DNA from: Candidatus Celerinatantimonas neptuna
GTDB lineage: Bacteria; Pseudomonadota; Gammaproteobacteria; Enterobacterales; Celerinatantimonadaceae
Assembly (NCBI GenBank): GCA_911810475.1
Contig: OU461276.1
Span: forward strand, 897,501 to 961,500
Direction: 5' to 3'
Length of the DNA: 64,000 nucleotides
Of the stretch, positions 20,187 through 30,363 are shown piece after piece; positions within the stretch are counted from its first letter, which is position 1, and every line of letters begins with the position of its first letter. The position numbers and the translations under genes are program-made. The notes beneath the pieces were generated by a model. The model saw only the letters and a program-made list of their open reading frames with translations. It had not been told where the DNA came from and searched no databases.

Positions 20187-20215
20187 ATTCTACGCAAATT
20201 ACAGGCCTCTATCAA
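20187..20215 (-). promoter_or_regulatory. rplU-rpmA promoter
   Basis: On the minus strand -35 TTGATA (20210-20215), 17-nt spacer, -10 TAGAAT (20187-20192), followed by a GC-rich discriminator (TCGCGGCC). The fit to the sigma-70 consensus and its position about 70 nt upstream of rplU make this a confident promoter. Confidence 0.75.
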
Positions 20216-20353
20216 GCCTAATATGAGAAAAAAGCCTAAAAAATATTCAGCATTTAGAAAAAGCATAGGACAAAGCTGTGCCTTCACCACTTTTCGTGTA
20301 AGATTCATCCTATAATTTTGCAAATCGACTCCATTATTAATAAGTATAATTTT

Positions 20354-21325
20354 ATGGATCTTCAAGCTATTCATACATTGTCCAATCAGGATATAACTGC
20401 TGTCAATCAGCTTATCTACCGTGAACTAAACTCTGATGTAGCCCTTATAAATCAAGTTGCTATATATATAGTAAACAGCGGCGGAAAACGCATGCGCCCT
20501 TTATTAGCCGTACTGGCTAGCCGAGCTCTTGGCTATCAGGGAAGTGACCATATCAAAATGGCCGCAATCATAGAGTTCATCCATACATCGACTTTATTAC
20601 ATGACGATGTTGTCGATGAATCACAACTACGTCGGGGACAAGATACCGCCAATGAACGTTTCGGTAATGCAGCAAGCGTTTTGGTCGGCGATTTTCTATA
20701 TACCAGGGCATTCCAGCTTATGACTGAGCTTAACAGCCTGAAAATTATGAATATATTGGCAGAAGCAACCAATGTCATCGCCGAAGGCGAAGTCCAGCAA
20801 TTAATAAACTGTAACGATCCCGATATTAGTGAAGCTGATTATTTTAACGTCATCTATTGCAAAACAGCAAAACTGTTTGAAGCCGCAACCCGATTAGCAG
20901 CAGTCTTATCTCAGCAAAATGATGTCATGGAAAAAGCACTTGCGGATTATGGTAAATATCTGGGAACTGCTTTTCAAATTATGGATGATATCCTCGATTA
21001 TGATGCCGATCGTGCTCAAACAGGAAAAAATCTTGGAGATGATCTCGCTGAGGGAAAACCAACACTCCCTTTACTTTATGCAATGAACCACGGAACAGAC
21101 GTCCAGCGATCATTGATCCGAACTGTCATCCAAGAAGGGAATGGCCGGGGTAAATTAGATGAAGTACTGATAGCAATGCATGAAACCGGGGCTCTTGAAT
21201 ATAGCCGCAAAGCAGCAACTAAAGAATCAGATAAAGCGATTCTTGCTCTTGCACCTTTATCTGATGGGAATTACAAAGAAGCGTTAATCAGTTTGGCCCA
21301 CATTGCAGCCGATCGCGATAATTAA
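20354..21325 (+). CDS. ispB: Octaprenyl (polyprenyl) diphosphate synthase IspB
   Basis: Long-chain trans-prenyltransferase that makes the ubiquinone/menaquinone side chain from FPP and IPP. ATG 20354 gives 323 residues, as in E. coli, starting MDLQAIHTLSNQ; the longer frame from 20318 adds an unrelated tail. It has GGKRMRP, the first Asp-rich motif LLHDDVVDESQLRRG and the second QIMDDILDYDAD. A perfect TATAAT at 20311-20316 lies in the divergent rplU gap but its -35 is weak. A terminator follows the gene. Confidence 0.96.
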   Translation: MDLQAIHTLSNQDITAVNQLIYRELNSDVALINQVAIYIVNSGGKRMRPLLAVLASRALGYQGSDHIKMAAIIEFIHTSTLLHDDVVDESQLRRGQDTANERFGNAASVLVGDFLYTRAFQLMTELNSLKIMNILAEATNVIAEGEVQQLINCNDPDISEADYFNVIYCKTAKLFEAATRLAAVLSQQNDVMEKALADYGKYLGTAFQIMDDILDYDADRAQTGKNLGDDLAEGKPTLPLLYAMNHGTDVQRSLIRTVIQEGNGRGKLDEVLIAMHETGALEYSRKAATKESDKAILALAPLSDGNYKEALISLAHIAADRDN

Positions 21326-21329
21326 TTGT

Positions 21330-21362
21330 AGGGCGCCAGTTCATATGCGCCCTCATCTTTTT
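21330..21362 (+). terminator. Rho-independent terminator of ispB
   Basis: AGGGCGC (21330-21336), 10-nt loop, GCGCCCT (21347-21353), then CATCTTTTT. It lies just after the ispB stop. Confidence 0.8.
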
Positions 21363-21707
21363 GCTCCTCTCACCTAGAGTCATATACTCACCAACTCTTT
21401 TCAATCCTTTAACTAGACACTCAAAAAATTCAATTTCTAATTGCACTTCACGATATATCAAGAGAAATTAATTAACCGAAATTTACTCAGAGGTTTCAGA
21501 TCCATTCTCAAATATGAGGCTTAATCTAAAGTTCAAAGCAAACCAGTACCGCACTCATCATTCGATGGTAAATAAATCACACTAAAATCGAATTAATTAT
21601 TTATCAAAATAAGCTTACTTATTCTGAATTCAGGTTGAATAACAGCTTTTATAATCATTCATTTGAACGATGGAAGGTCTACGTTTTTTATAGCCAATAT
21701 GAAGTGA
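21363..21707. other. Noncoding gap between ispB and the rnpB 3' end
   Basis: About 345 AT-rich bp. I see no gene and no clear terminator for rnpB on the minus strand. Confidence 0.4.
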
Positions 21708-22080
<373 letters not shown>

Positions 22081-22087
22081 GCCGGCG

Positions 22088-22116
22088 AGGATAGGGTAAG
22101 CAACGGGTGGAGTCAA
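22088..22116 (-). promoter_or_regulatory. rnpB promoter
   Basis: On the minus strand -35 TTGACT (22111-22116), 17-nt spacer, -10 TATCCT (22088-22093), then a GC-rich discriminator CGCCGGC leading into the RNA 5' end. It lies in the short space between the rsmI stop and rnpB. The GC-rich discriminator is typical of stable-RNA promoters under stringent control. Confidence 0.75.
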
Positions 22117-22126
22117 GCTGATTCTT

Positions 22127-22966
22127 TTAAAGCCCCAATTCAAGGCCCAATTTATAGAGCATATTTTTCTTCTGTTGATGGATCTGCGCAGTTAACGCAG
22201 CTGCTTTTTTTAAAGGTAATTCAGAACACAATAATTTTAATGTATCCAAAACATCTGCCGGTATCTGCTGTGAGTCAGCCTGAAACCCTGCAATCATTAA
22301 CACCATCTCACCTTTTTGCTGGTCTGCATCAGAGCGCATCCATTCACGCATCTGCAAAGCAGAATATACAGCGAATGTCTCAAATGTTTTTGTTAGTTCT
22401 CTGGCCAAAACTAAGACCCGGTCCTGACCAAGGACTTCAATAATATCATCCAACGTATCTAATATGCGATGAGGTGACTCATAAAAAACTAACGTTGCGG
22501 GAACTTCTTTAAAAGCTTGCAATACTTGCTGACGAGCTGACTTTTTCGCAGGGAAAAAACCTTCATAATGAAAACGATCCGTTGGTAACCCCGCAGCACA
22601 TAAAGCCGCAATTGCTGCACAAGCCCCGGGAACAGGAACCACTCTGATATTGTTTTGGCGACATAATGTAACCAATCGATACCCGGGATCATTAATTAAT
22701 GGCGTACCCGCATCAGACACTAATGCTAAATTCATTCCTGCCTGTAATTTCTCTAACATAAACACAGCTTTTTGCTGTTCATTATGGTCATGAAAAGCGC
22801 TACAAGGAGTATGAATATCGTATTGATGTAATAGACGACCCGTATTCCTTGTATCTTCAGCACAAATTAAATCAACCTGACGCAACGTATCAAGTGCTCG
22901 TTGCGTAATATCCAACATATTTCCAATAGGAGTTGCTACAATGTATAAAATTCCACTTGCCGTCAT
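22127..22966 (-). CDS. rsmI: 16S rRNA 2'-O-ribose C1402 methyltransferase RsmI
   Basis: Tetrapyrrole-methylase-fold enzyme that 2'-O-methylates C1402 in the ribosomal P site. The product (279 residues; E. coli 286) starts MTASGILYIVATPIGN when the ATG at 22966 is used. AAGGA lies about 10 nt upstream, and the longer frame from 23026 adds 20 unrelated residues. Family motifs are AEDTRNTGRLL, HDHNEQQKA, LVSDAGTPLINDPGYRLV and VVPVPGACAAI, with FYESPHRILD further on. It is divergent from lpoA, the E. coli arrangement. Confidence 0.96.
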   Translation of the reverse strand: MTASGILYIVATPIGNMLDITQRALDTLRQVDLICAEDTRNTGRLLHQYDIHTPCSAFHDHNEQQKAVFMLEKLQAGMNLALVSDAGTPLINDPGYRLVTLCRQNNIRVVPVPGACAAIAALCAAGLPTDRFHYEGFFPAKKSARQQVLQAFKEVPATLVFYESPHRILDTLDDIIEVLGQDRVLVLARELTKTFETFAVYSALQMREWMRSDADQQKGEMVLMIAGFQADSQQIPADVLDTLKLLCSELPLKKAAALTAQIHQQKKNMLYKLGLELGL

Positions 22967-23136
22967 TTTGGCCTGGTCCTTACATATCTTTGAGCCAACT
23001 GTAATGAAAACCAGAGTAAGGTACAATGCCAGCTGACAAAACTGGATTATTTAGAATCAGAATTTTAAGATAACATACTGATATATAACATTCGTATGCC
23101 CATCCCATACTCAAGCACAAATATAGGTGAGTTTAC

Positions 23137-24960
23137 ATGAAAAGACCGTTGTCCTGGCACAGTTATTATCTGATGGCTTGCCTTGTCTTCCTCAGTGCCT
23201 GTACATCCAATCAGCTACGACCACTCAAAACTGATGTAATACCACCGACTATAACAGGTCTGCTAGTATATCCACCAAACGATTATCTGACGCAAGCCAA
23301 ACGAGCCAAAAGCCAATATAAATTTGACTGGCAACTTCTGGCAGCTAAAGCTTATCTGGAACATGGCCAAATGGGCAAAGGGCAACAGCTCTTGCAAACG
23401 CTACAAAAATCAGCTGCAACAGAGCGACAGCACGCCGCCTGGCTACTTGTTAGCGCTTACGCCTCTGAACTCAATCAACATCAGGAACAAGCACTTAAGA
23501 CACTTCATTTCCCTGCCCACTGGCAACTTCCGGATGACTATTGGCGAACTTACTATCAAAAATTAGCTCAGTTAAATGTCAGTCAGCAACATCCCATTGC
23601 TGCCGCAAGCGCACTGATATCACTCAATTCATTTCTGAATGAAGCACAGCGACAAGCCAATAGAAAACAGATATGGGATCTATTAAAGCCGATTGATAGT
23701 TTCACACTCAGAAGTTATGAACAACCTGGCAATAACATGCTTAATGGTTACTTAGAGTTAATTGCCATTAGCAACGAACCTGTTAACAGCCCTCAACAAC
23801 TATTAAAAAAACTTGATCAATGGAAGCAAGCTTATCCAAATAATCCAGCCATTCATTTTGTTCAAGGGCAACTCAGTAAAGCTCTTCAAAGCAAATTATA
23901 TAACCCGACTCATATTGCAATACTTTTACCTTTATCAGGCCATTTTGCACAGAGTGGACAACGCATCCAAGACGGAATACTTGCGGCCTATAGTGACTTA
24001 AGTCAGAAAGGCAGAGACAAACCGCAACTCACCTTTTTCGATACCAATGAACAACCCGTATCGACAATTGAAGCAAAAATTCATCAGTCTGATTGTGATT
24101 TTGTCATAGGTCCACTTCTTAAGTCTAATGTCAAAGCGTATGCACAACTGAAGGTTACGCTCCCTTGGCTTGCTCTTAACGATATCGACAATCGCCCTCA
24201 AGCGACACAAAACAGTCGTGATATTTATAGCCTATCACTCGATCCACAAACCGAAGCAGCCCAAGCAGCACAGCAAATGCTTCAGGATGATGAACATCAT
24301 CCATTACTGTTTGTCCCGGATACAGATATCGGACATCGAATGGCGATAAGTTTCTCTAATGTGTGGAAAAAAGAGAACAAAGATGCTCCGGATATCACTT
24401 TTTACAGTAAAGATAATTTGCAAAATTCTGTAAGACAAATGCTAAAAACGAACCAGAGCATTATCCGGATCCAACAAATCAGACGATTATTAGGACGTAA
24501 TATCAAAGCAGAAGTACGTTCCCGTCGTGATAGTAGTGCCGTTTATATTGTTGCGAACAACCTTGAAACGAAATTGATTGTTCCATTTATTAGTGTCACG
24601 ATTAGCCCTTTCGCCAGTTCACTCCATTTATACGGGAGCTCGAGAACTCAGCAGTCTAACGTCAATAATACTGAGCTAGATGGCATGATGATTAGTGAAG
24701 TTCCATGGCTATTGAATCAATATGCCCCCAACGCAACACGATTCACCCAGCTATGGCCACAAGCCAATGATACCGACAAATTACTCTATGCCATGGGATA
24801 CGACGCATATCATATCCTCCCTCATTTACAACAAATGAGGGGATTTAAGGATTATCATGTACAGGGACTAACAGGCATACTCGGTGTCAAAGAAAATGGC
24901 ACAATTAAGAGACGATTGATTTGGAGCCAATATCGAAATGGTCACCTGGAACCTCTTTAA
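23137..24960 (+). CDS. lpoA: Outer-membrane lipoprotein LpoA, activator of PBP1a
   Basis: Outer-membrane lipoprotein that reaches through the periplasm to activate the peptidoglycan synthase PBP1a (MrcA). The 607-residue product has a lipoprotein signal (LVFLSAC, lipidated Cys), an N-terminal TPR-like helical region (about 40-260) and a C-terminal periplasmic-binding-protein fold (about 265-600) with HIAILLPLSGHFAQSGQRI. It is shorter than E. coli LpoA (678), mainly because the linker and N-domain are more compact. AGGTGA precedes the ATG. Its end overlaps yraN by 23 nt. Confidence 0.93.
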   Translation: MKRPLSWHSYYLMACLVFLSACTSNQLRPLKTDVIPPTITGLLVYPPNDYLTQAKRAKSQYKFDWQLLAAKAYLEHGQMGKGQQLLQTLQKSAATERQHAAWLLVSAYASELNQHQEQALKTLHFPAHWQLPDDYWRTYYQKLAQLNVSQQHPIAAASALISLNSFLNEAQRQANRKQIWDLLKPIDSFTLRSYEQPGNNMLNGYLELIAISNEPVNSPQQLLKKLDQWKQAYPNNPAIHFVQGQLSKALQSKLYNPTHIAILLPLSGHFAQSGQRIQDGILAAYSDLSQKGRDKPQLTFFDTNEQPVSTIEAKIHQSDCDFVIGPLLKSNVKAYAQLKVTLPWLALNDIDNRPQATQNSRDIYSLSLDPQTEAAQAAQQMLQDDEHHPLLFVPDTDIGHRMAISFSNVWKKENKDAPDITFYSKDNLQNSVRQMLKTNQSIIRIQQIRRLLGRNIKAEVRSRRDSSAVYIVANNLETKLIVPFISVTISPFASSLHLYGSSRTQQSNVNNTELDGMMISEVPWLLNQYAPNATRFTQLWPQANDTDKLLYAMGYDAYHILPHLQQMRGFKDYHVQGLTGILGVKENGTIKRRLIWSQYRNGHLEPL

Positions 24961-25345
24961 CAAAACTTCTAAAAATGAAAGCTCTGAGGGAAATCGACGA
25001 CAAAAAGGAAATATAGCTGAAAATAATGCGTGTCGCTATTTGCGCAAACGTGGCTTAAAGATACTCCAGAGGAATTATTACTGTAAAGGTGGTGAGCTTG
25101 ATATTATTGCCCGTGATTCATCTCACCTGGTTTTTGTTGAAGTCCGAATTCGAAAGAATAGTCAGTTCGGAGGTGCATTAGCAAGTGTAACGACTAAGAA
25201 GCAAAAGCATCTCCTCCATGCAGCTTACTGTTTCATGCAACAACAAAAACTAAATCCAGCGCATCAGGCATTACGATTTGATATCATAGCAATTGAACAA
25301 GAAACCGACCAAATCCGTTGGATAAAAAACGCATTTGGGGAGTAA
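24938..25345 (+). CDS. yraN: YraN family nuclease-like protein (UPF0102)
   Basis: Small protein (135 residues) of the UPF0102 family with a restriction-endonuclease-like core: [17 protein letters not shown], then GELDIIARD and VFVEVRIRK, which hold the acidic/Glu-x-Lys-like residues of the fold. The cellular role is not established. It starts inside the end of lpoA and is followed at once by diaA, the order seen in E. coli (lpoA-yraN-diaA-dolP). Confidence 0.9.
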   Translation: MVTWNLFNKTSKNESSEGNRRQKGNIAENNACRYLRKRGLKILQRNYYCKGGELDIIARDSSHLVFVEVRIRKNSQFGGALASVTTKKQKHLLHAAYCFMQQQKLNPAHQALRFDIIAIEQETDQIRWIKNAFGE

Positions 25346-25347
25346 AT

Positions 25348-25938
25348 ATGCAAGAACGAATAAAAAAGATCTTCCGAGAAAATATTCAAACGAATATTGC
25401 TGCTGCCGAAGCTTTGCCTGACAGCATAGAAAAAGGAGCAACAATGATTGCTCATAGTCTGCTAAACGGCAACAAAATACTCGCTTGTGGCAATGGCATT
25501 GCTGCAAGCTTAGCCCATTTACTCAGCTGCCAGCTAGTCAACCGTTTTGAAGCAGAACGCCCTAGCTTACCCGCACTCTCATTATGCTGTGATATGCCAC
25601 TACTAAGCGCGATTGCAGATGACGGAGCCCTTGATGATATTTATGCAAAACAGATTCGGGCTCTTGGTCAGGCCGGAGATGTATTAATTGCTATTTCAGA
25701 CGATGGTAATGCACGCAATTTGATTAAAGCATTAGAAGCTGCAGTCAACCGGGACATGACAATTATTTCACTCACAGGTAAAGATGGCGGCATTATGGCA
25801 GGTTTATTAAGCCAACAAGACGTTGAAATAAGGGTTCCATCTGACCAAAGCATACGAATTTATGAAGTTCATCATCTGACGCTAAATAGTTTATGTGATT
25901 TAGTCGACCATATACTCTTCCCGCGTCAGGACAACTAA
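25348..25938 (+). CDS. diaA: DnaA initiator-associating protein DiaA
   Basis: SIS-domain protein that promotes DnaA oligomer formation at oriC. ATG 25348 gives 196 residues (E. coli 196) starting [16 protein letters not shown]; the longer frame from 25318 adds residues read from the end of yraN. SIS features are [20 protein letters not shown] and [10 protein letters not shown]. In E. coli the tetramer binds DnaA; partner contacts cannot be judged here. It starts 2 nt after the yraN stop. Confidence 0.95.
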   Translation: MQERIKKIFRENIQTNIAAAEALPDSIEKGATMIAHSLLNGNKILACGNGIAASLAHLLSCQLVNRFEAERPSLPALSLCCDMPLLSAIADDGALDDIYAKQIRALGQAGDVLIAISDDGNARNLIKALEAAVNRDMTIISLTGKDGGIMAGLLSQQDVEIRVPSDQSIRIYEVHHLTLNSLCDLVDHILFPRQDN

Positions 25939-25960
25939 CCGGAGAAATAGGCATTCAACT

Positions 25961-26551
25961 ATGAAAAAAGTACTACCAGTCGTGATCATAACGGCATTTT
26001 TGCTGCAAGGATGCGCTGCTGGAGTCGTTGCCGTCGGTGCTGGCATTGCTGCCGATACTGCCCGGGACAACCGGACTATAGGTACTCAGATAGACGATAA
26101 AACCTTAGATATACGTATCACACAAACACTTGGTGACCATAAAAAACTATGGAATGAGAGCAATTTATCGATCATCGTGCAAGAAGGCCAGGCTTTAATT
26201 GTCGGGCAAACGCCAACACCAGAACAACGAAATGAAATTGTTAACATTGCTAAACATGTTTCCGGTGTAAAAAAAGTATTTAACGAAATCCGTTTGGCCG
26301 AACCATCATCATTATCTACCCGGGCTCGGGATAGCTGGATCACAACAAAAATCAAAGCCCAGATTTATACTAATAAAAAAATCCTACCAGGAAAAATTCA
26401 GGTCATCACAGAAAATAGCGAAGTATTCTTAATCGGAGTCGTAACCAAAAGCGAAGCTGATACAGCTATCGATATAGCCCGTCATACAAGCGGGGTCAGT
26501 CGGGTCATCAAATTCTTTAAAATCATATCGAAAACGCCTTCTTCCTTATAA
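25961..26551 (+). CDS. dolP: Outer-membrane lipoprotein DolP (YraP), dual BON domain
   Basis: Lipoprotein that binds anionic phospholipids at division sites and supports outer-membrane integrity and Bam function. The 196-residue product has a lipobox (AFLLQGCAAG) and two BON domains (about 50-115 and 125-190), each with the alternating NLSIIVQEGQALIVG / IQVITENSEVFLIG pattern and a VSGVKKV / TSGVSRVI end. It closes the lpoA-yraN-diaA-dolP run and is followed by a hairpin. Confidence 0.94.
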   Translation: MKKVLPVVIITAFLLQGCAAGVVAVGAGIAADTARDNRTIGTQIDDKTLDIRITQTLGDHKKLWNESNLSIIVQEGQALIVGQTPTPEQRNEIVNIAKHVSGVKKVFNEIRLAEPSSLSTRARDSWITTKIKAQIYTNKKILPGKIQVITENSEVFLIGVVTKSEADTAIDIARHTSGVSRVIKFFKIISKTPSSL

Positions 26552-26555
26552 AATA

Positions 26556-26580
26556 AGGCCCACCAATGTGGGCCTCTATC
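26556..26580. terminator. Terminator between convergent dolP and sspB
   Basis: AGGCCCAC (26556-26563), loop CAAT, GTGGGCCT (26568-26575), followed by CTATCT on the plus strand; the minus strand is followed by TATTTTATAAG. It may serve both genes. Confidence 0.75.
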
Positions 26581-26607
26581 TCAAAACAACCTTATACTAT
26601 GAGTCGT

Positions 26608-27078
26608 TTACTTAATGACCCGCAATGATGGTTTGCCTTTTGTTGGAGGAGTTGGCGGCTCATGATCATCCAGTTTACCCTCACCTGATTCATCCACTGT
26701 ATGTAGCACAGCTTTAGGATCTTCAGCTTTAGTTTGCAATTTATCCTGCTCATCATAGAAAGGTTCTGGTTCAAACATTGTACCTGCGCCATTTTCCCGG
26801 GCATATATAGCCAGAACAGCCCCAAGAGGAATATAAACCTGATGAGGAACACCTCCAAAACGAGCACTAAAGCTCACATCATCCATCCCCATATGAAATT
26901 GACCAACCGCCGTCGGAGAGATATTTAAAACAATCTGACCATTTTGAATAAACTGCTGCGGAACCTCTACACCCGATTTAGTCGCATCGACAACTAAATG
27001 AGGTGTTAATTGGTTGTCCAACAACCAATCATAAAATGCACGCAGCAAATAAGGTCGATTGGGCGTCATTTCACTCAT
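26608..27078 (-). CDS. sspB: ClpXP protease specificity-enhancing factor SspB
   Basis: Adaptor that delivers ssrA-tagged peptides and some other substrates to ClpXP. The 156-residue product has the substrate-binding domain (TPNRPYLLRAFYDWLLDN, then ARFGGVPHQVYIPLGAVLAI and YARENGAGTMFEPE), an acidic flexible linker, and a C-terminal ClpX-binding tail ending LRVIK, like the LRVVK of E. coli. It directly follows sspA with one base between stop and start. Confidence 0.97.
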   Translation of the reverse strand: MSEMTPNRPYLLRAFYDWLLDNQLTPHLVVDATKSGVEVPQQFIQNGQIVLNISPTAVGQFHMGMDDVSFSARFGGVPHQVYIPLGAVLAIYARENGAGTMFEPEPFYDEQDKLQTKAEDPKAVLHTVDESGEGKLDDHEPPTPPTKGKPSLRVIK

Positions 27079-27079
27079 A

Positions 27080-27715
27080 TTAATTCAATGGACCTGTTCT
27101 AAGCTCACGTTCAACTTCTGTTAATGAAGCTTGAAACGAATCTCTCTCAAACATCTTCAACATATAAGTTTTGATTGATTTAGCATTTGGCCCGGTTAAT
27201 TCAATACCCAATGTAGGCAACCGCCATAATAATGGAGCCATATAACAATCAACCAAGCTAAATTCTTCACTCATAAAAAATGGATATTCAGCAAATATAG
27301 GAGAAAGAGCCAGCAGGCTTTCTTTCAGCTCCTGACGGGCTTCATTAGCATTGTCATCATTTTGAATGCGTTTTACCAATGAATACCAATCATTTTCAAT
27401 TCGATGCATCATCAAACGGCTGGAACCACGAGCAACCGGATAAACAGGCATCAAAGGAGGATGAGGGAAACGCTCATCTAAATATTCCATAATAATTTGA
27501 GCTTGATATAAAACCAGCTCTCTATCAACTAACGTGGGAACGCTATTATAAGGATTAAGTTCAATCAAATCTTCAGGAAGAAAATCAGCCGAAACATAAT
27601 TAATATCGACACTCACTCCTTTTTCGGCTAATACAATCCGAACCTGATGACTATATAGATCATTAGAACCTGAAAACAGTGTCATTACTGAGCGCTTGTT
27701 AGCAGCAACAGCCAT
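27080..27715 (-). CDS. sspA: Stringent starvation protein A (SspA)
   Basis: RNA-polymerase-associated GST-fold protein needed for stationary-phase acid tolerance and for some phage and virulence promoters. The product (211 residues, E. coli 212) begins MAVAANKRSVMTLFSG with GGAGGG just upstream; an ATG at 27736 would add seven unlike residues. YSHQVRIVLAEKGV, YLDERFPHPPLMPVYPVARG and FSLVDCYMAPLLWRLP are near-identical to the family. The PHP surface motif is kept. It is upstream of sspB and downstream of rpsI-rplM, as in E. coli. Confidence 0.97.
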   Translation of the reverse strand: MAVAANKRSVMTLFSGSNDLYSHQVRIVLAEKGVSVDINYVSADFLPEDLIELNPYNSVPTLVDRELVLYQAQIIMEYLDERFPHPPLMPVYPVARGSSRLMMHRIENDWYSLVKRIQNDDNANEARQELKESLLALSPIFAEYPFFMSEEFSLVDCYMAPLLWRLPTLGIELTGPNAKSIKTYMLKMFERDSFQASLTEVERELRTGPLN

Positions 27716-27900
27716 TGAACCCTCCAAAACCTTCATTCAACGAATTTCAAATAAAACACGGATAGGCTTAATGGCAGGGTACTCCTGTTCCAAGCTAAGC
27801 ATATGCCGATCAAGATATGTCAATCTCTGATTGTATCAAATTTCATAAGGTTTAGGGGAGAAGATTTTCAAAATGCACAGAGGATAGAAGATAACATAGA

Positions 27901-27923
27901 ATAAAGCCCGGGAAATCCGGGCC
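27901..27923 (-). terminator. Terminator after rpsI
   Basis: On the minus strand CCGGAT-type stem GCCCGG / CCGGGC around a 5-nt loop, ending in CCGGGCTTTATTC. It lies about 35 bp after the rpsI stop, before sspA. Confidence 0.75.
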
Positions 27924-27955
27924 TTATATATAAAACATACCGTAATATCGAAAAA

Positions 27956-28348
27956 TTAACGTTTCGAGTATTGAGGACGTTTACGCGCTTTATGCAAGCC
28001 AACTTTCTTACGTTCAACACGACGAGCATCACGAGTAACATAACCCGCTTTACGCAATTCACCACGTAATGTTTCATCATACTGAATTAAAGCACGGGTA
28101 ATACCATGACGGATAGCCCCTGCCTGACCTGTAATACCACCACCGCTGACAGTAATATTAAGATCTACTTTTTCCAACAGTTCTGCCAGTTCGAGAGGTT
28201 GACGAACAACCATACGAGCTGTTTCGCGGCCAAAATAAGTATCCAGCGAACGTTTGTTAATTTTAATGTTACCGCTACCTGCTTTCAAAAAAACACGAGC
28301 AGTTGAGCTTTTGCGTCGGCCTGTGCCGTAGTATTGATTCTCAGCCAT
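27956..28348 (-). CDS. rpsI: 30S ribosomal protein S9
   Basis: S9 (130 residues) whose C-terminal tail touches the P-site tRNA anticodon. [20 protein letters not shown] at the start, [20 protein letters not shown] in the middle, and the ending KRPQYSKR are diagnostic. It is downstream of rplM with 16 nt between them. Confidence 0.98.
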   Translation of the reverse strand: MAENQYYGTGRRKSSTARVFLKAGSGNIKINKRSLDTYFGRETARMVVRQPLELAELLEKVDLNITVSGGGITGQAGAIRHGITRALIQYDETLRGELRKAGYVTRDARRVERKKVGLHKARKRPQYSKR

Positions 28349-28364
28349 TATCTTATTCCGTAAC

Positions 28365-28793
28365 TTAAATGTCTAAAATCTGTGGTTGCTGAGCGACATG
28401 AGTATGCTCAGGACCGGCGAATACTTTCAGTTTACGGAACATTGCACGGCCTAAAGGACCTTTTGGCAACATACCTTTTACTGCAGACTGAATCACACGC
28501 TCAGGCGCTTTTTCAATCAATTTTTCAAAAGTGATTGATTTCAGACCACCTGGATAACCAGTATGCGAATGGTAAACTTTACCTTTCACTTTATTGCCGG
28601 TAACCGCAACCTTCTCTGCATTGATTACGATAATATAATCGCCAGTATCAACATGCGGAGTATATTCTGGTTTATGTTTACCACGCAGACGAGACGCAAT
28701 CTCTGTTGCTAAACGACCTAAAGTCTTACCTTCAGCATCAACAACGAACCATTCACGTTTAACCGATTCTGGCTTTGCTACAAAAGTTTTCAT
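28365..28793 (-). CDS. rplM: 50S ribosomal protein L13
   Basis: L13 (142 residues, E. coli 142), an early 50S assembly protein. Recognised by [40 protein letters not shown] and [20 protein letters not shown]. First gene of the rplM-rpsI operon. The upstream ~200 bp leader toward zapE is AT-rich; a possible L13 leader structure could not be shown. Confidence 0.98.
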   Translation of the reverse strand: MKTFVAKPESVKREWFVVDAEGKTLGRLATEIASRLRGKHKPEYTPHVDTGDYIIVINAEKVAVTGNKVKGKVYHSHTGYPGGLKSITFEKLIEKAPERVIQSAVKGMLPKGPLGRAMFRKLKVFAGPEHTHVAQQPQILDI

Positions 28794-29003
28794 TTGTATA
28801 AATAACCCAAAAAACTGTTACAAGATCACTTACCCATTAAGCAAGCACAAAATAGCACCCTTTTACCCCTTCGAGTAAGGTTGCTGAAAAAAATTATTAC
28901 GCTGCCATATCGACAGCTGGTAACGTGGGCGGATCTATTATAGGCAAAGTAAGATGAAATATCATCCTTAATTTGCAGAAAAATCCACCATTTCTACTTA
29001 TGT

Positions 29004-30098
29004 TTACACCTTGTGAGGTAAATGTAGATATTGTTCCGAACGCATCTCTTGCATTCTAGACTGACAACGCTCAAATTCAAACGCTAGGCGTTTTCCCTGA
29101 TAGAGCAAATCAGATGAACACTCTGCACTTATTAACAACGCGACATGGCGCTCATAAAATTCATCAACAACCGTAATAAAACGTCGGGTTGCATCATTAA
29201 GAGAATCGTCCAAGGCAGGAAGCTGAGCCAGGATAACAGTATGGAAACGGCTTGCTATCTCTATATAATCCTGACTATTTCTGGCGCTCTGACAAAGAGC
29301 CTGAAACGAAATATAAAGCACACCATCACTTTTACCCAAATAATCAATTTGCCGGCCAGCAATTTCAAACTGACCTGCCACAGGCATATCGCGAGTCAAC
29401 TCTAAAAAAGCTTTTTCCAAGTGAACTTTTGAGTTTTCATCTAAAGGCCAGTGATAGCAATCAGCCTGAATCAATGTTCGTAATCGATAATCCGTATCCC
29501 CATCAACATTAATCACTTCACAATGTTTCTCAATCAGAGCAATTGCCGGTAAAAAGCGACTGCGCTGTAAGCCATTGTGATAGAGCTGATCCGGCTGAAT
29601 GTTTGATGTTGCAACTAATCCAACCCCTTCTTTGAATAGCGCCTCAAATAAAGTTCCTAATAACATTGCGTCTGTAATATCAGAAACAAAAAATTCATCA
29701 AAACAAATCAGTCTTGTTTTCTTGGCAATATTCTGAGCAATCAGCTGAAGTGGATTTTTTTCCCCCTGTAAGGAAGTTAGCTGCTGATGGACTTGCTGCA
29801 TAAAATGATAAAAATGCAACCGCAATACGCAATCTTGAGGTAAACATTCCACAAACAAATCCATCAGATATGTTTTCCCCCGGCCTACGCCTCCCCACAT
29901 ATAAACACCCCATACAGGATCTTTAGCCTTAGTTATTTTTTTATCAAACAGCCAAAATGCTTTTCTGGGAGCATTACCTGGTTTATCTTCAAACTCATGG
30001 TATAACCTATCAAGAGCTTGAACTGCTCGCTCTTGGCCTTGATCCGCTATAATTAATTGGGTTTGTACATCATTCAAGTAACGCTGTTGTGGTGTCAT
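29004..30098 (-). CDS. zapE: Cell division ATPase ZapE (AFG1-like)
   Basis: AFG1/LACE1-type ATPase that associates with the Z-ring late in constriction, especially under low oxygen or high temperature. The 364-residue product (E. coli 375) has Walker A GGVGRGKTYLMDLF, Walker B LICFDEFFVSDI, sensor VATSNIQPDQLY, and the Afg1 signatures LRLHFYHFMQQVH and FEFERCQSRMQEM. It is upstream of rplM on the same strand and divergent from zapG, as in E. coli. Confidence 0.95.
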   Translation of the reverse strand: MTPQQRYLNDVQTQLIIADQGQERAVQALDRLYHEFEDKPGNAPRKAFWLFDKKITKAKDPVWGVYMWGGVGRGKTYLMDLFVECLPQDCVLRLHFYHFMQQVHQQLTSLQGEKNPLQLIAQNIAKKTRLICFDEFFVSDITDAMLLGTLFEALFKEGVGLVATSNIQPDQLYHNGLQRSRFLPAIALIEKHCEVINVDGDTDYRLRTLIQADCYHWPLDENSKVHLEKAFLELTRDMPVAGQFEIAGRQIDYLGKSDGVLYISFQALCQSARNSQDYIEIASRFHTVILAQLPALDDSLNDATRRFITVVDEFYERHVALLISAECSSDLLYQGKRLAFEFERCQSRMQEMRSEQYLHLPHKV

Positions 30099-30363
30099 AT
30101 CTGAAAATTCATCAAGTTAAAAGAAAGATTGGAGGAAAATAAAGCATCGAAAAATTATATATTAATTAACCCAGACTTAACATTGGAAACATCGCTATAA
30201 CGTAAATGTTTTTGCGTTACGTAATGATAACCATTTAAGTAATGGATTCATCCAAGTTTAAGCCTGTTGAATCATTCAAGATGACATAAGTGGTCAAAAA
30301 ACAGGCTGACTAGAAATCAGAACAGCTATATTAATCGAGATAGCAATGAGGATAGGTTAATTT

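Noticed and set aside
30181-30240. Inverted ACGTAA/TTACGT repeat in the zapE-zapG gap
   Set aside because: Short half-sites with several alternative pairings in AT-rich DNA; not distinguishable from chance.
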